In this document: piece after piece, positions 19,201 to 27,035 of the stretch | How positions within the stretch are numbered: the first letter of the stretch is position 1 | Layout of the letters: the number at the start of each line of letters is the position of its first letter | Source: Caulochytrium protostelioides | Lineage: Eukaryota; Chytridiomycota; Caulochytriomycetes; Caulochytriales; Caulochytriaceae | Assembly (NCBI GenBank): GCA_003615045.1 | Contig: ML014307.1 | Location: 1-33,685 of the forward strand | DNA length: 33,685 nucleotides | Direction: 5' to 3' | The notes under the pieces: model-generated | The model's database searches: none | Seen by the model: only the letters and a program-made list of their open reading frames with translations | Told to the model about the DNA's origin: nothing | Made by a program: the position numbers and the translations under genes

Positions 19201-19362
19201 AAATATATTTCATCGCCAACCGGCGACCCGTTGCGCACCCCTTGCTTTCGCCCGGCTGCCCGTCTCGCATCTGCCCATAGCACCGCGCCACCTCACACCC
19301 TGCGCCTCCAGCCGCTGAATCCACTGCTACTGTTGTCGTCGCCGCCGCGTAATAGGCAACAC

Positions 19363-21864
19363 ATGACGCCGTGGGACGCTCGCCGGGCGTTTTCTCTGTT
19401 GCCGATCTCGATCGCCCTGCCGCGCTGCGGCTTCCGCATTCGACGCGTCCCAACAGCCGCGGCGTCCCGCTCTGTGTGCACGCTGCACCACGTGTTGTCT
19501 CCCGCACCCCGACCGCGACCGACCGCGGCCACGCCTGCCATGCCGCCGAGTGAAACTCCGACGCTGGCCGACCCGGCCCAATGGCGGGCCCCGGCAGCCC
19601 AGCCGGCGACTGCGCTACATCTCCGCAACTCCCTGACGAAGAGCAAGGTGCCCTTTCACCCGATGGAAGGCAAGGAGGTCAAGTGGTACACCTGCGGCCC
19701 AACCGTCTACGACGCCGCGCATCTGGGCCACGCCCGCGCGTACATCACCTTCGATATCCTGCGCCGCATCATGACCGACTACTTCGGGTACAATGTGACG
19801 TATGTCATGAACATCACCGATGTCGATGACAAAATCATTCTCGCCGCGCGCCAGAAATTTCTGTTTTCCAGTAAATTCGCCGCGGCTCAGGCCCTCGATG
19901 CCGCGGCCGTCAGCGAGGTGCTGGCGCACTGGCAGCAGTACGTCGAGACCAAGCTGAGTGCGTATGCGGCGCCCGGGACGGCGACCCCGTCGTGGTCCCC
20001 CGATCAGATCGAACGCCAGTGGGATGCTTACCGCTCGGCGCTCGTGCGACCAGACGACAAGATCGAGCCCAAGTTCGATCTTTATCTGAAGACGGCGACG
20101 CGCGCCGTAGCAGCCATGGCGGCGTCCTCGAAGCTTCTTTCTGATGCCGATCCTTCGAAGCGGACGAGGGACGCGACGCGCCATCTGCTTGAGGAGACGC
20201 GCGATATCGTGGCCGCCTCGCTGGATAAGGCCTCCGGGCACACGCTGTCGGATCCGAGCTTGTTCCGCGAGTATGCCGCGTCGTGGGAGCGCGCCTTCTT
20301 TAGCGACATGGAAGCGCTGGGCGTCAAGAAGCCCGATCTGCTGACGCGCGTGAGCGAATACATTCCCGAGATCGTCGCGTGGGTCGAGAAAATCATGACC
20401 AATGGGTACGCCTACGAAGTGAAAGGCTCTATCTACTTTGACTCGCAGGCGTTCGACAGCCACGAGCGCCACCACTATGCCAAGCTGGAGCCGGGTGCCA
20501 AGAACAACCTTGGACTAATCCAGGAAGGCGAGGGCTCGCTGAGCACTGGCGCAGCAAGCGACAAGCGCGCGCCGTCAGACTTTGCTCTGTGGAAAACGTC
20601 CAAGCCGGGCGAACCCGCGTGGGACTCCCCCTGGGGTCCTGGTCGCCCCGGCTGGCATATCGAGTGCTCCGTCATGGCCTCCGAAGTTCTGGGCGACACG
20701 CTAGACATTCACTCGGGAGGCATCGACCTAGCCTTCCCGCACCACGACAATGAGATCGCTCAGAGCGAGGCTTACTTCGACCACGACCAGTGGACGAACT
20801 ACTTCTTGCATGCCGGCCATCTCCACATCGAGGGCCAAAAGATGAGCAAGTCACTCAAGAACTTTATCACGATCCGTGAAGCCCTTGAGCAACACCCGGC
20901 GTCGCGGATCCGTCTCATGTTCCTTCTGCACAGCTGGGACGCGGTGCTTGACTACAAGGTCAGCACGCTCGAGGAGTGTCGCGCTGTCGAGCAGCAGTTC
21001 CTCAACTACATCAATAACGTTCGTGCCCTCGAACGCCAGGAGGCCGGCAGCACGATCAACCGCAGTCGCCACCAGTATCACGACGCCGAGAAGACGCTGT
21101 ATGCGCACCTCGTGGGCGCGCGCGCCCGCGTGCATGCCGCACTCTGCGACAACTTCAACACGCCCCAGGTGATGGCCGAGCTCCGCGACCTTGTCTCCAA
21201 AGCCAACATCTACATGACGACCGCCAAGCGCGCCGCCAACATCGAGGTGCTGGTGGCCGTCTCGGGCTATGTCACACGCATGCTGTCCCTCTTTGGCCTG
21301 TCCAACCTCGCTGCGCCCGATACTGCGGCATCCAGCGAGGACCGCATCTACCCGTTCGCCGAAGCGATCTCGCGTCTGCGCGACCAGCTGCGCTCGCTCT
21401 CTCAGTCGCCGTCTCTGGACAACAAGAAAATCCTCGCGCTCTGCGATGCGATTCGCGACGAGGTCCTGCCGGATCTCGGCGTCGTGCTGGACGATCAGGA
21501 CGACGGCCGCGCCCTCGTCAAGCTGGTGGACGCCGCGCAGCTCGTGCAGGAGCGCGAGGCCAAGCGTGCCAAGGAAGCCGCACGCGCCGCCGAGAAGGCC
21601 CAGCGGCTGCAGGAGCAGCAGGCCAAGCGATTGGAAAAGATCATGAAGGGCCAAATTGCGCCCTGCGACATGTTCCGTCTCGGCGAGCACGCGGGCCAGT
21701 ACACCGCCTACGATGAGCGCGGGATCCCGATCACCGACCACGAGGGGGCTGAACTGCCCAAGAGTCGCAAAAAGAAGTTCGAGAAGGAGTTTGCGACCCA
21801 GACTAAGCTCCATGAGGAGTACCTCCGCTATATGCGCGAGGAAGCGGCCACCGCAGTGCCTTAG
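19363..21864 (+). CDS. CARS1: cysteinyl-tRNA synthetase, cytosolic type with possible mitochondrial leader
   Basis: The 833-residue protein is a class I cysteinyl-tRNA synthetase that charges tRNA-Cys. The HIGH motif is HLGH at residue 120 within CGPTVYDAAHLGHARAY. The zinc-binding Cys111 (TCGPT), Cys435 (WHIECSVMA) and the AFPHHDNEIAQSE block are present. The KMSKS loop is exact at residues 493-497. The large insert between the HIGH-side fold and the zinc site, and the Lys/Glu-rich C-terminal helix (REAKRAKEAARAAEKAQRLQ), are typical of eukaryotic cytosolic enzymes; total length fits. Residues 1-59 are Arg/Ser/Ala-rich with very few acidic residues, like a mitochondrial presequence, and a second in-frame ATG follows at 19540 (residue 60). 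One gene may therefore supply both compartments. It is adjacent to transposon copy C, whose edge lies about 160 bases upstream of the first ATG. Confidence 0.93.
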   Translation: MTPWDARRAFSLLPISIALPRCGFRIRRVPTAAASRSVCTLHHVLSPAPRPRPTAATPAMPPSETPTLADPAQWRAPAAQPATALHLRNSLTKSKVPFHPMEGKEVKWYTCGPTVYDAAHLGHARAYITFDILRRIMTDYFGYNVTYVMNITDVDDKIILAARQKFLFSSKFAAAQALDAAAVSEVLAHWQQYVETKLSAYAAPGTATPSWSPDQIERQWDAYRSALVRPDDKIEPKFDLYLKTATRAVAAMAASSKLLSDADPSKRTRDATRHLLEETRDIVAASLDKASGHTLSDPSLFREYAASWERAFFSDMEALGVKKPDLLTRVSEYIPEIVAWVEKIMTNGYAYEVKGSIYFDSQAFDSHERHHYAKLEPGAKNNLGLIQEGEGSLSTGAASDKRAPSDFALWKTSKPGEPAWDSPWGPGRPGWHIECSVMASEVLGDTLDIHSGGIDLAFPHHDNEIAQSEAYFDHDQWTNYFLHAGHLHIEGQKMSKSLKNFITIREALEQHPASRIRLMFLLHSWDAVLDYKVSTLEECRAVEQQFLNYINNVRALERQEAGSTINRSRHQYHDAEKTLYAHLVGARARVHAALCDNFNTPQVMAELRDLVSKANIYMTTAKRAANIEVLVAVSGYVTRMLSLFGLSNLAAPDTAASSEDRIYPFAEAISRLRDQLRSLSQSPSLDNKKILALCDAIRDEVLPDLGVVLDDQDDGRALVKLVDAAQLVQEREAKRAKEAARAAEKAQRLQEQQAKRLEKIMKGQIAPCDMFRLGEHAGQYTAYDERGIPITDHEGAELPKSRKKKFEKEFATQTKLHEEYLRYMREEAATAVP

Positions 21865-22740
21865 TAATGAGTATTCTTTTTATTTGTGGCATGGCTTGGG
21901 TCGGAGTTTTTTTTTGTGGCGCATGGGGTTGGGCTTAGACGAGGCGGAGCTTGAGCGAGCGGAGAACGGGCCGGAACGGACACCTATAAAAGTGCGACGC
22001 GTCAAGCGGCTATGGACAAACGCTTCCAACGACGCTAGACTCATGTGGTGGTCAGGTGAATATGGCGGGTCTCGTGAAGGCAATGCGAGGTCAAAAGAAT
22101 GGAGGAGAGACCACAGCAACACTTTGTGTTGCCCTGTATTCATCATAAGGGCTTGTTTCAATCGGCTTTGCGTGCTACTCCATCACCCTCGCTGATTCCA
22201 TCTTGTCCCGAGACTAATCCCTTTCAACCCGCCCCACCACATGGCTGCGCTTTTTCGGAAGTCGCGCCGTGCGGTGTGGCGGTGGGATGGGTTTGGCTCC
22301 AACTCCTGTCGTCTTTGGCCTTTCCCTGGACTGCCTGCAGCAATGCGGGTCCAGTCCAGGAAAGCATCGGTCGAGCCTGCTGTCCTGGCCTAGCACTCGT
22401 TGCGTTTTTGTCAGGTTGGCTTGACCACCGCTTTTCTGCGGGCATTAAGTTGCCTTGTGGAGCGACAGAGGAGCCGAACTCAACATACCATAATTTCTCC
22501 CTTTTCATTCCCTTCCTTTCGGTCGACGTCTGGCAAGGCCCGCGATCGGTGCAATGAGTGATGGTCCGCAGGAAGCAGATGTCGGAACGTCTTGCGAGTG
22601 GTCTTCTAAGATGGGCGATATGGCGATACTGAACCCCGCTCGAGGCTTTGTCACAAATCACGGGAGGACAGCACCATAGCAGGGGGGCGGGGGCGGGGTT
22701 GACTTTCGACGGCGTCGCAATGCCCCGATCACGAATGGGA
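21865..22740. other. intergenic, convergent 3' ends
   Basis: No gene is seen between the synthetase stop and the oxidoreductase pseudogene. A near-perfect inverted repeat at 22321-22363 (tttccctggactg with cagtccaggaaa, loop of 18) is the only structure I noted. Short T-rich and A-rich patches after 21870 fit a polyadenylation region. Confidence 0.5.
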
Positions 22741-23590
22741 TCACTTCTGGGTCATGTTGCCCTTCGCCGTGCCCTGCACCAGCATGCCCTTGCAGCTGAA
22801 GCGGCTGCCGTGCGCCGGGCAGTCCCACGACTTCTCGACGGGGTTCCACTTCAGCGGCCCCTGTAGGTGAGGGCAGACCGCGCTGAACTCGTACGCATTA
22901 CCGTCGTCGTCGCGGCACGCGCCCTTCACGGCCAGGGGGCCCAGCATCGCGCCGGTGCCCAGCAGGATATCCTCGATGTAGGACAGTCGCCGCTGGCGAG
23001 GCCCGCGTTGGCCGTCGGGATCTTGACGTTGTGGATGCCCGCGTCCACCGCCGGCTTTCCGGACAGGTTACGGTTCGCCGCAATCGTCGTCTGCCTTGGG
23101 TGCGCTTTGCCCGTGATCTGGTCCGCGAGCAGACTCCCCGCGAGCACGCCGTGCGTCAAGCCGTTGCCAGCATCGCCCGTGGCCATGTACACGTTCTAGT
23201 TCCCCACGTTCTCGCCAATGTAAGCCACGTGATCAGCCGGATACAGCCCCTGTCCGCTCCACCGGTAAACGGCCTCGCCCGCATCCGACTAGCGCTCCTG
23301 TGTCCATTCCAGCAGATACCTGAACGGCGCTTCGCGGCCGACTTTCGGGATCGACCCCACAGGATGGTCGCGTCCACGCCCACGATCAGGTATTCTTCAA
23401 CGAAAGCCTAGCCTTGCTTCTTGCGGACATAGATGTAAATGTCGTCGTCGTCATTGAGCATGTAGTCACCCACGCCATGGCCTGGCGGCAGATGGAAGGC
23501 CACGGCACACGTGCTGTGAGGCCAGTAGTTTGCGACAATCGCCAGCATCAGCAAAGGTGCGTTCGTGGCCTCTACCATGGCCTTCGCCGT
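22741..23590 (-). pseudogene. FAD-dependent oxidoreductase with C-terminal Rieske domain, decayed
   Basis: Minus-strand pieces match the DadA-like FAD oxidoreductases that end in a Rieske [2Fe-2S] domain. In order they read VEATNAPLLML, AVAFHLPPGHGVGDYMLNDD, VEEYLIVGVDATILWG, GEAVYRWSGQGLYPADHVAY, NVYMATGDAGNGLTHGVLAG and then the Rieske block. The Rieske ligands are intact (CPHL, 15 residues, CPAHGS, in AVCPHLQGPLKWNPVEKSWD and CPAHGSRF). In-frame stops (for example just before NVYMATGD) and frame changes break the rest, and the N-terminal FAD-binding motif was not found upstream. This is therefore a pseudogene retaining roughly the last 280 codons. The family is common in bacteria and occurs in some fungi; whether this copy was acquired by transfer cannot be told here. 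Confidence 0.75.
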
Positions 23591-23606
23591 GATCTGCGAA
23601 CCCTAT

Positions 23607-23720
23607 CTTGCTGATGACCCGCCAGATGAGGCCGTGTGATGGTGATGGTGCTATGTTCTTGATTTTAAAAGATGGTCTATATGCGCTGTTCTAATTGGGA
23701 GGCCCCTTGGGAGGCCTTCA
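23607..23720 (+). repeat. dispersed repeat R1, copy 1
   Basis: About 114 bases align with 27148-27261 at roughly 80% identity by eye. Shared blocks are cttgctgatga, cgccagatgag, gttcttgatttt, gatggt and atatgcgc, ending in ttggga/ggcc. It is not coding and does not match the Fanzor ends. It lies just upstream of the pseudogene's 5' side. Confidence 0.7.
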
Positions 23721-23884
23721 CGCGTGTGGCCGATAAGATCGGCCCTACGATATCAATCCCAAGGATATCGCCCACGACCGTAGCAGTGACGGGAAATAAC
23801 TCATCTAGGGTCTGCGCGGTTGCTCCATGACGAGAGACGTCAGCCGGCTGCGAATCACCCGTTTAACCATCCGTCTAACCTTTC

Positions 23885-23940
23885 TATATACACGAGCTTC
23901 TAGTGTATATAGGCCCTTACCTGACGCGCCCGCCACTAGG
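23885..23940 (-). mobile_element. possible orphan Fanzor-type element end
   Basis: A 9-base inverted repeat (tatatacac at 23885-23893 and gtgtatata at 23903-23911) leads into aggcccttacctgacgcgcccgcca. This resembles the terminal gtatata-agg motif plus 'cctaacgcgcacgcc' of copies C and D. Similarity stops after about 50 bases, so the identification is tentative. Confidence 0.35.
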
Positions 23941-24110
23941 AACGCGACAAGAGAATTTTTGCAACGTTGGATACCCTCGACTTAAAGGAAGAACCGTTGG
24001 CCGCGAGCCTTGCGAGCCTACGTCGACAAGATCGAACAGTACCACCGAGCCTTGAATTCGCGATCCGCGCGGGTCTTGGTGCATACACTCAGACACAAGA
24101 TGTGGTAGGA

Positions 24111-25055
24111 TTACATGGTCGTAGAGAGATTGACCGTGACGCCGAGCAGCTCACTGAGCAGCGCATCGATGATCTGCGGCTGGTGGGCCATGGCGCCCAC
24201 GCCCGTATCGCCGCACACCAGCGTTTTCACAACGGGCACAACAATCTTGACCTTTAAGTCATGCGTCAGCACCGCGAGCTGCTTCGCGGTCAGTGGATGC
24301 GACCACATGCGGGTGTTCATAGCTGGCGCCGCAATGGCGGGCTTGTCCCCGACTTCCCACGCACGCATGACGCTCGACACGAGGTTATCGCAGAGCCCTT
24401 GGCTCCATTTGGCCAGCGTGTTGGCATCGAGGGGAGCAACGAGCAGCACGTCGGCCCACTTGGCCAGATCGATGTGGACCACGGAATCGCCACGCTGGTT
24501 CCAGGACTGCCACTCGTCCTCGTCCGTCCACACGCGGATAGGGTCCGTTTCGCTCGCTAACCTCGGATCGTCGGCAGTAAAGAAATGTTGGGCATGCTTC
24601 GTGGTCACGACCGCCACGTGCGACCGTGGGATCTACCATCGCATCATGGACCGTAGATGAGGGACGTTCCGGTGTCGGGTCACGCGAGGCGCATTCGCGA
24701 TATTCGTGGTTGTGTCGCCCACCAGGTCACCGTAAAAACCGAAATCAACAAACATATGAGAAAATAGGCGATCTGTGCATTGGAAGGCGAGAACAACAAG
24801 CGCGCAAACGCAACATGGTCAAGAAACGGCATCCGCCTAGCTTACCTTGCATGTTCGAACTAGTTCTTGAATGAGTTCAGGCAGCTTCATGGCAGCAACG
24901 CTGCCCGTGACCGCGATCAAAACGCGCGGAGGCGTGGTGTAACGCACCCGCCTCGCTTCGCTCACATCTTTGATTTGGGACCAGTGATCACGCACCCAGT
25001 TGGCGGCGCCTGGGTCGACGCAGTTCGCCACCGACGGTGGAGCGAGGGTGGCCAT
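24111..25055 (-). CDS. PPCDC: phosphopantothenoylcysteine decarboxylase (HAL3/CoaC family)
   Basis: Two exons (25055-24846 and 24632-24111) give a 243-residue flavoprotein that converts 4'-phospho-N-pantothenoylcysteine to 4'-phosphopantetheine in coenzyme A synthesis. Exon 1 ends with PPRVLIAVTGSVAAMKLPEL, the FMN-binding start of the fold. Exon 2 continues with SHVAVVTTKHAQHFF, VVHIDLAKWADVLLVAPLDA (containing the conserved catalytic His), NTLAKWSQGLCDNL, PAMNTRMW (substrate-recognition motif) and VKTLVCGDTGVGAMAHQPQI (with the conserved Cys of the reductive step). The active-site residues that distinguish true decarboxylases from regulatory HAL3 relatives all appear present. There is no long acidic tail as in yeast Hal3/Sis2. 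Divergent from pICln with about 760 bases between start codons. Confidence 0.88.
24633..24845 (-). other. spliceosomal intron (213 nt) in PPCDC
   Basis: On the minus strand the donor is gcaag|gtaagc and the acceptor gatggtag|atccca. Splicing in phase 0 joins ...LVRTCK to IPRSHVAVVTTKHAQ, which restores the family's continuous second strand. Without splicing, translation would stop two codons into the intron. Confidence 0.8.
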
Positions 25056-25814
25056 GGTAGCAGTCGCAGCAATCTTAACTGGTCAAACAAGGGTGGTAGC
25101 GGGACCAGTTCAGAGAATAGATCGGTCAGATGAATACCCGAAAATGCGTTGCTAGAATAGAATTTGGCTCGACGCTAGAGCAGGATTCAGACTGATGTTC
25201 GGCGATGAGCGCTCCGCCACGCGCCAAATGACATCAGTTCAGCCACCCTTCCCGAATACGATCCGAGAATGTCGTACGACAATTGGTATTTGTTCGAAGA
25301 GAGAAATAAGTTATAAGCCTTCTATTTATATGGCGAGACGGCTGCCGGCCGAGACCTCGTTCCGGCGGAAGATCGATGGCGGTGTGTGAAGGAAGCTCGC
25401 ACAGCCTGCAGCTCCAGGGTGCGGCCGCGCGTGGCTGCATAGTCGTACCGAGTGGCGTTACGCGAGGACATGGAACAAGCCTCCTTGTTTGCAGGCGGTG
25501 GGGCGGCGGGGTGTGTTCGGCTTGCAGAACCGCCGGTCCGTTCCCCCGCCGTGAGCGGAGAGAAGGACCCGGTGACTTCATTTGACGACCGCACGCGGCC
25601 CACTCCACGAGCGCCAGCGCCCCTCGATTAGCCGTGTGCCAGGTGACTGATAACATTGGCGGCGAGGACCGACGCAAGCAGGCAGCACCGATAACTCTGT
25701 AGATTGTTCGTTCCCTTTCTCTCCGTCTACACGCATCGCTCGACGTTGTTCGGGTGTTCCCGGCACGACCTTCAAGACGGTCGGAACACCTTAATTTTGC
25801 TGTCGCGTCACATC
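25056..25814. other. divergent promoter region of PPCDC and pICln
   Basis: No gene is recognised in these 760 bases. Both flanking genes start here and point away from each other, so it should contain both promoters. Minus-strand frames at 25234-25677 have no family resemblance. Confidence 0.5.
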
Positions 25815-26678
25815 ATGCCGATTCATCTCTTTGAGGGCGATGCGCCCGATGGGCTGCAGAGCACGGCATCGCACGTCGTGTCATGGTTCTTTTCCCCTGC
25901 CTTCCCGGCGGGTCTCCCGTCGTCTGCAGGTCTGGCTGCCGGCTGTGAGGGGAAGGCTGTGATCGCAGCCGACGCGTTGTACATCACGTTCGCGGCCCAC
26001 AACGGCCCCGCTTACCTGAGCATCGACTATGAAACGATTGTCGTGCATGCCATGAACCGGCTCGACCCCGCGGGCCCCCATCTCTACTGTCAGCTGGAAA
26101 CCAGCGAGCTCCTCGATGCCCACGGCGCGGTCATCGCCTCCCACGAGACGCCTCCGCCGGCGGCTTCGGCATCGCATGGGGCGGGTGACAATGCCACGAG
26201 CGGGGCCGACGAGGCCAGCGGCGCCGATGAGAGCGCGCCGGAGCCGTACGCTCCGATGACCGAACTGACCCTGCGGCCATCGGACCCAACTGAGTTGGAC
26301 GACTTTTTCCAGAACTTGTCGGATGTCGCCTCGCAGTTCCCTGGCGCCGGTGACGGCTCCGATGAAGACCAGGATGCGGCGTCGGACGACGCGGAGACTG
26401 CCGCGCGGGAGTCGCGTGCCGATGCGTTCTTCCGCTCGGCGGGCGGAAGCGCCGGCGTGGCTGCTATGGATGCGACGCAGTTGGCCACGATGATGGCGTC
26501 GTTCAGCGGCCAACCGGGCGGCGACGGATGGGTAACGGCTGACAACGTGGGTCGGCTGGGTTCTGAGGAAACCGAGCTGACGGAGGCCGCAAACGCGCAT
26601 CTGGCGACCGTCTTCAAGGGCCCGTCACCATTCGATCGAGCGAACAGGCAGCCGCGGAGCCCGCAACCCGATCGCTGA
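25815..26678 (+). CDS. CLNS1A: methylosome subunit pICln (CLNS1A-like)
   Basis: The 287-residue protein has the pICln PH-like fold. ADALYITFAAHNGPAYLSID and YETIVVHAMNR are followed by HLYCQLE. An acidic loop (residues about 110-145) comes next, then MTELTLRPSDPTELDDFFQN, the strand-helix that closes the domain. A second acidic stretch (DGSDEDQDAASDDAET) follows. pICln chaperones Sm proteins and delivers them to the PRMT5 methylosome in the cytosol during spliceosomal snRNP assembly. The C-terminal 80 residues (FFRSAGGSAGVAAMDATQLA onward) contain a short helix pair comparable to the 'LT.EG...L..LE' end of animal pICln. The ATG at 25815 gives the normal N-terminus; the frame upstream has no ATG. 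Confidence 0.85.
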   Translation: MPIHLFEGDAPDGLQSTASHVVSWFFSPAFPAGLPSSAGLAAGCEGKAVIAADALYITFAAHNGPAYLSIDYETIVVHAMNRLDPAGPHLYCQLETSELLDAHGAVIASHETPPPAASASHGAGDNATSGADEASGADESAPEPYAPMTELTLRPSDPTELDDFFQNLSDVASQFPGAGDGSDEDQDAASDDAETAARESRADAFFRSAGGSAGVAAMDATQLATMMASFSGQPGGDGWVTADNVGRLGSEETELTEAANAHLATVFKGPSPFDRANRQPRSPQPDR

Positions 26679-26704
26679 TGGGACATCATTTTTATACTTT
26701 TGTT

Positions 26705-27035
26705 TAACGTTGTCGTATATATAGGCTCTTCATGGCACCTAACGCGCACGCCATCTCCTCCGTGGTGCCCCCCAGGGGACCCCCACCGAGGCAGTAGCGC
26801 ATTCGGATCAGTGTGGGATGAGCTTGCCGACCTTGGGCTGCAACCTGGCTTGCTCCGCCGCACAGCGCCTCTGGTCAGACGAGTAAGGTCAGACAGTCCC
26901 GGATGTTCAACGCGGCATTGAGATCGCGCTTCACAAACTTGCTGTGAGTGGCTTTTTACCACAGCAAACCTCGGACCACGGTCCCTGGCGCCGGCGTTGA
27001 CCGGGCTTCAGGACCCCATTCGTCTGGGCATACCC
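26705..27035 (-). mobile_element. Fanzor right-end relic with RuvC-III motif (copy D)
   Basis: On the minus strand it encodes the last conserved block of a Fanzor (KFVKRDLNAALNIRDCL) with the RuvC-III Asp, then a tail ending in PLGGTTEEMACALGAMKSLY. The same bases form the family's conserved right end (cctaacgcgcacgcc, ccccccagggg, gaggcagtagcgcat) and finish near gtatatatagg. Homology starts abruptly near 27035, so everything upstream of the RuvC-III region is lost. Its wording in the RuvC-III part (gcgcttcacaaacttgc) is closest to the copy at the right edge. It follows the pICln stop by about 25 bases, so it may supply part of that gene's 3' untranslated region. Confidence 0.75.

Larger units (their letters stand above)
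23591..24110. other. intergenic with repeats
   Basis: Besides repeat R1 (23607-23720) and the possible element end (23885-23940), nothing coding is recognised between the oxidoreductase pseudogene and the stop codon of PPCDC. The missing N-terminal part of the pseudogene, if it was ever here, is no longer visible. Confidence 0.5.
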
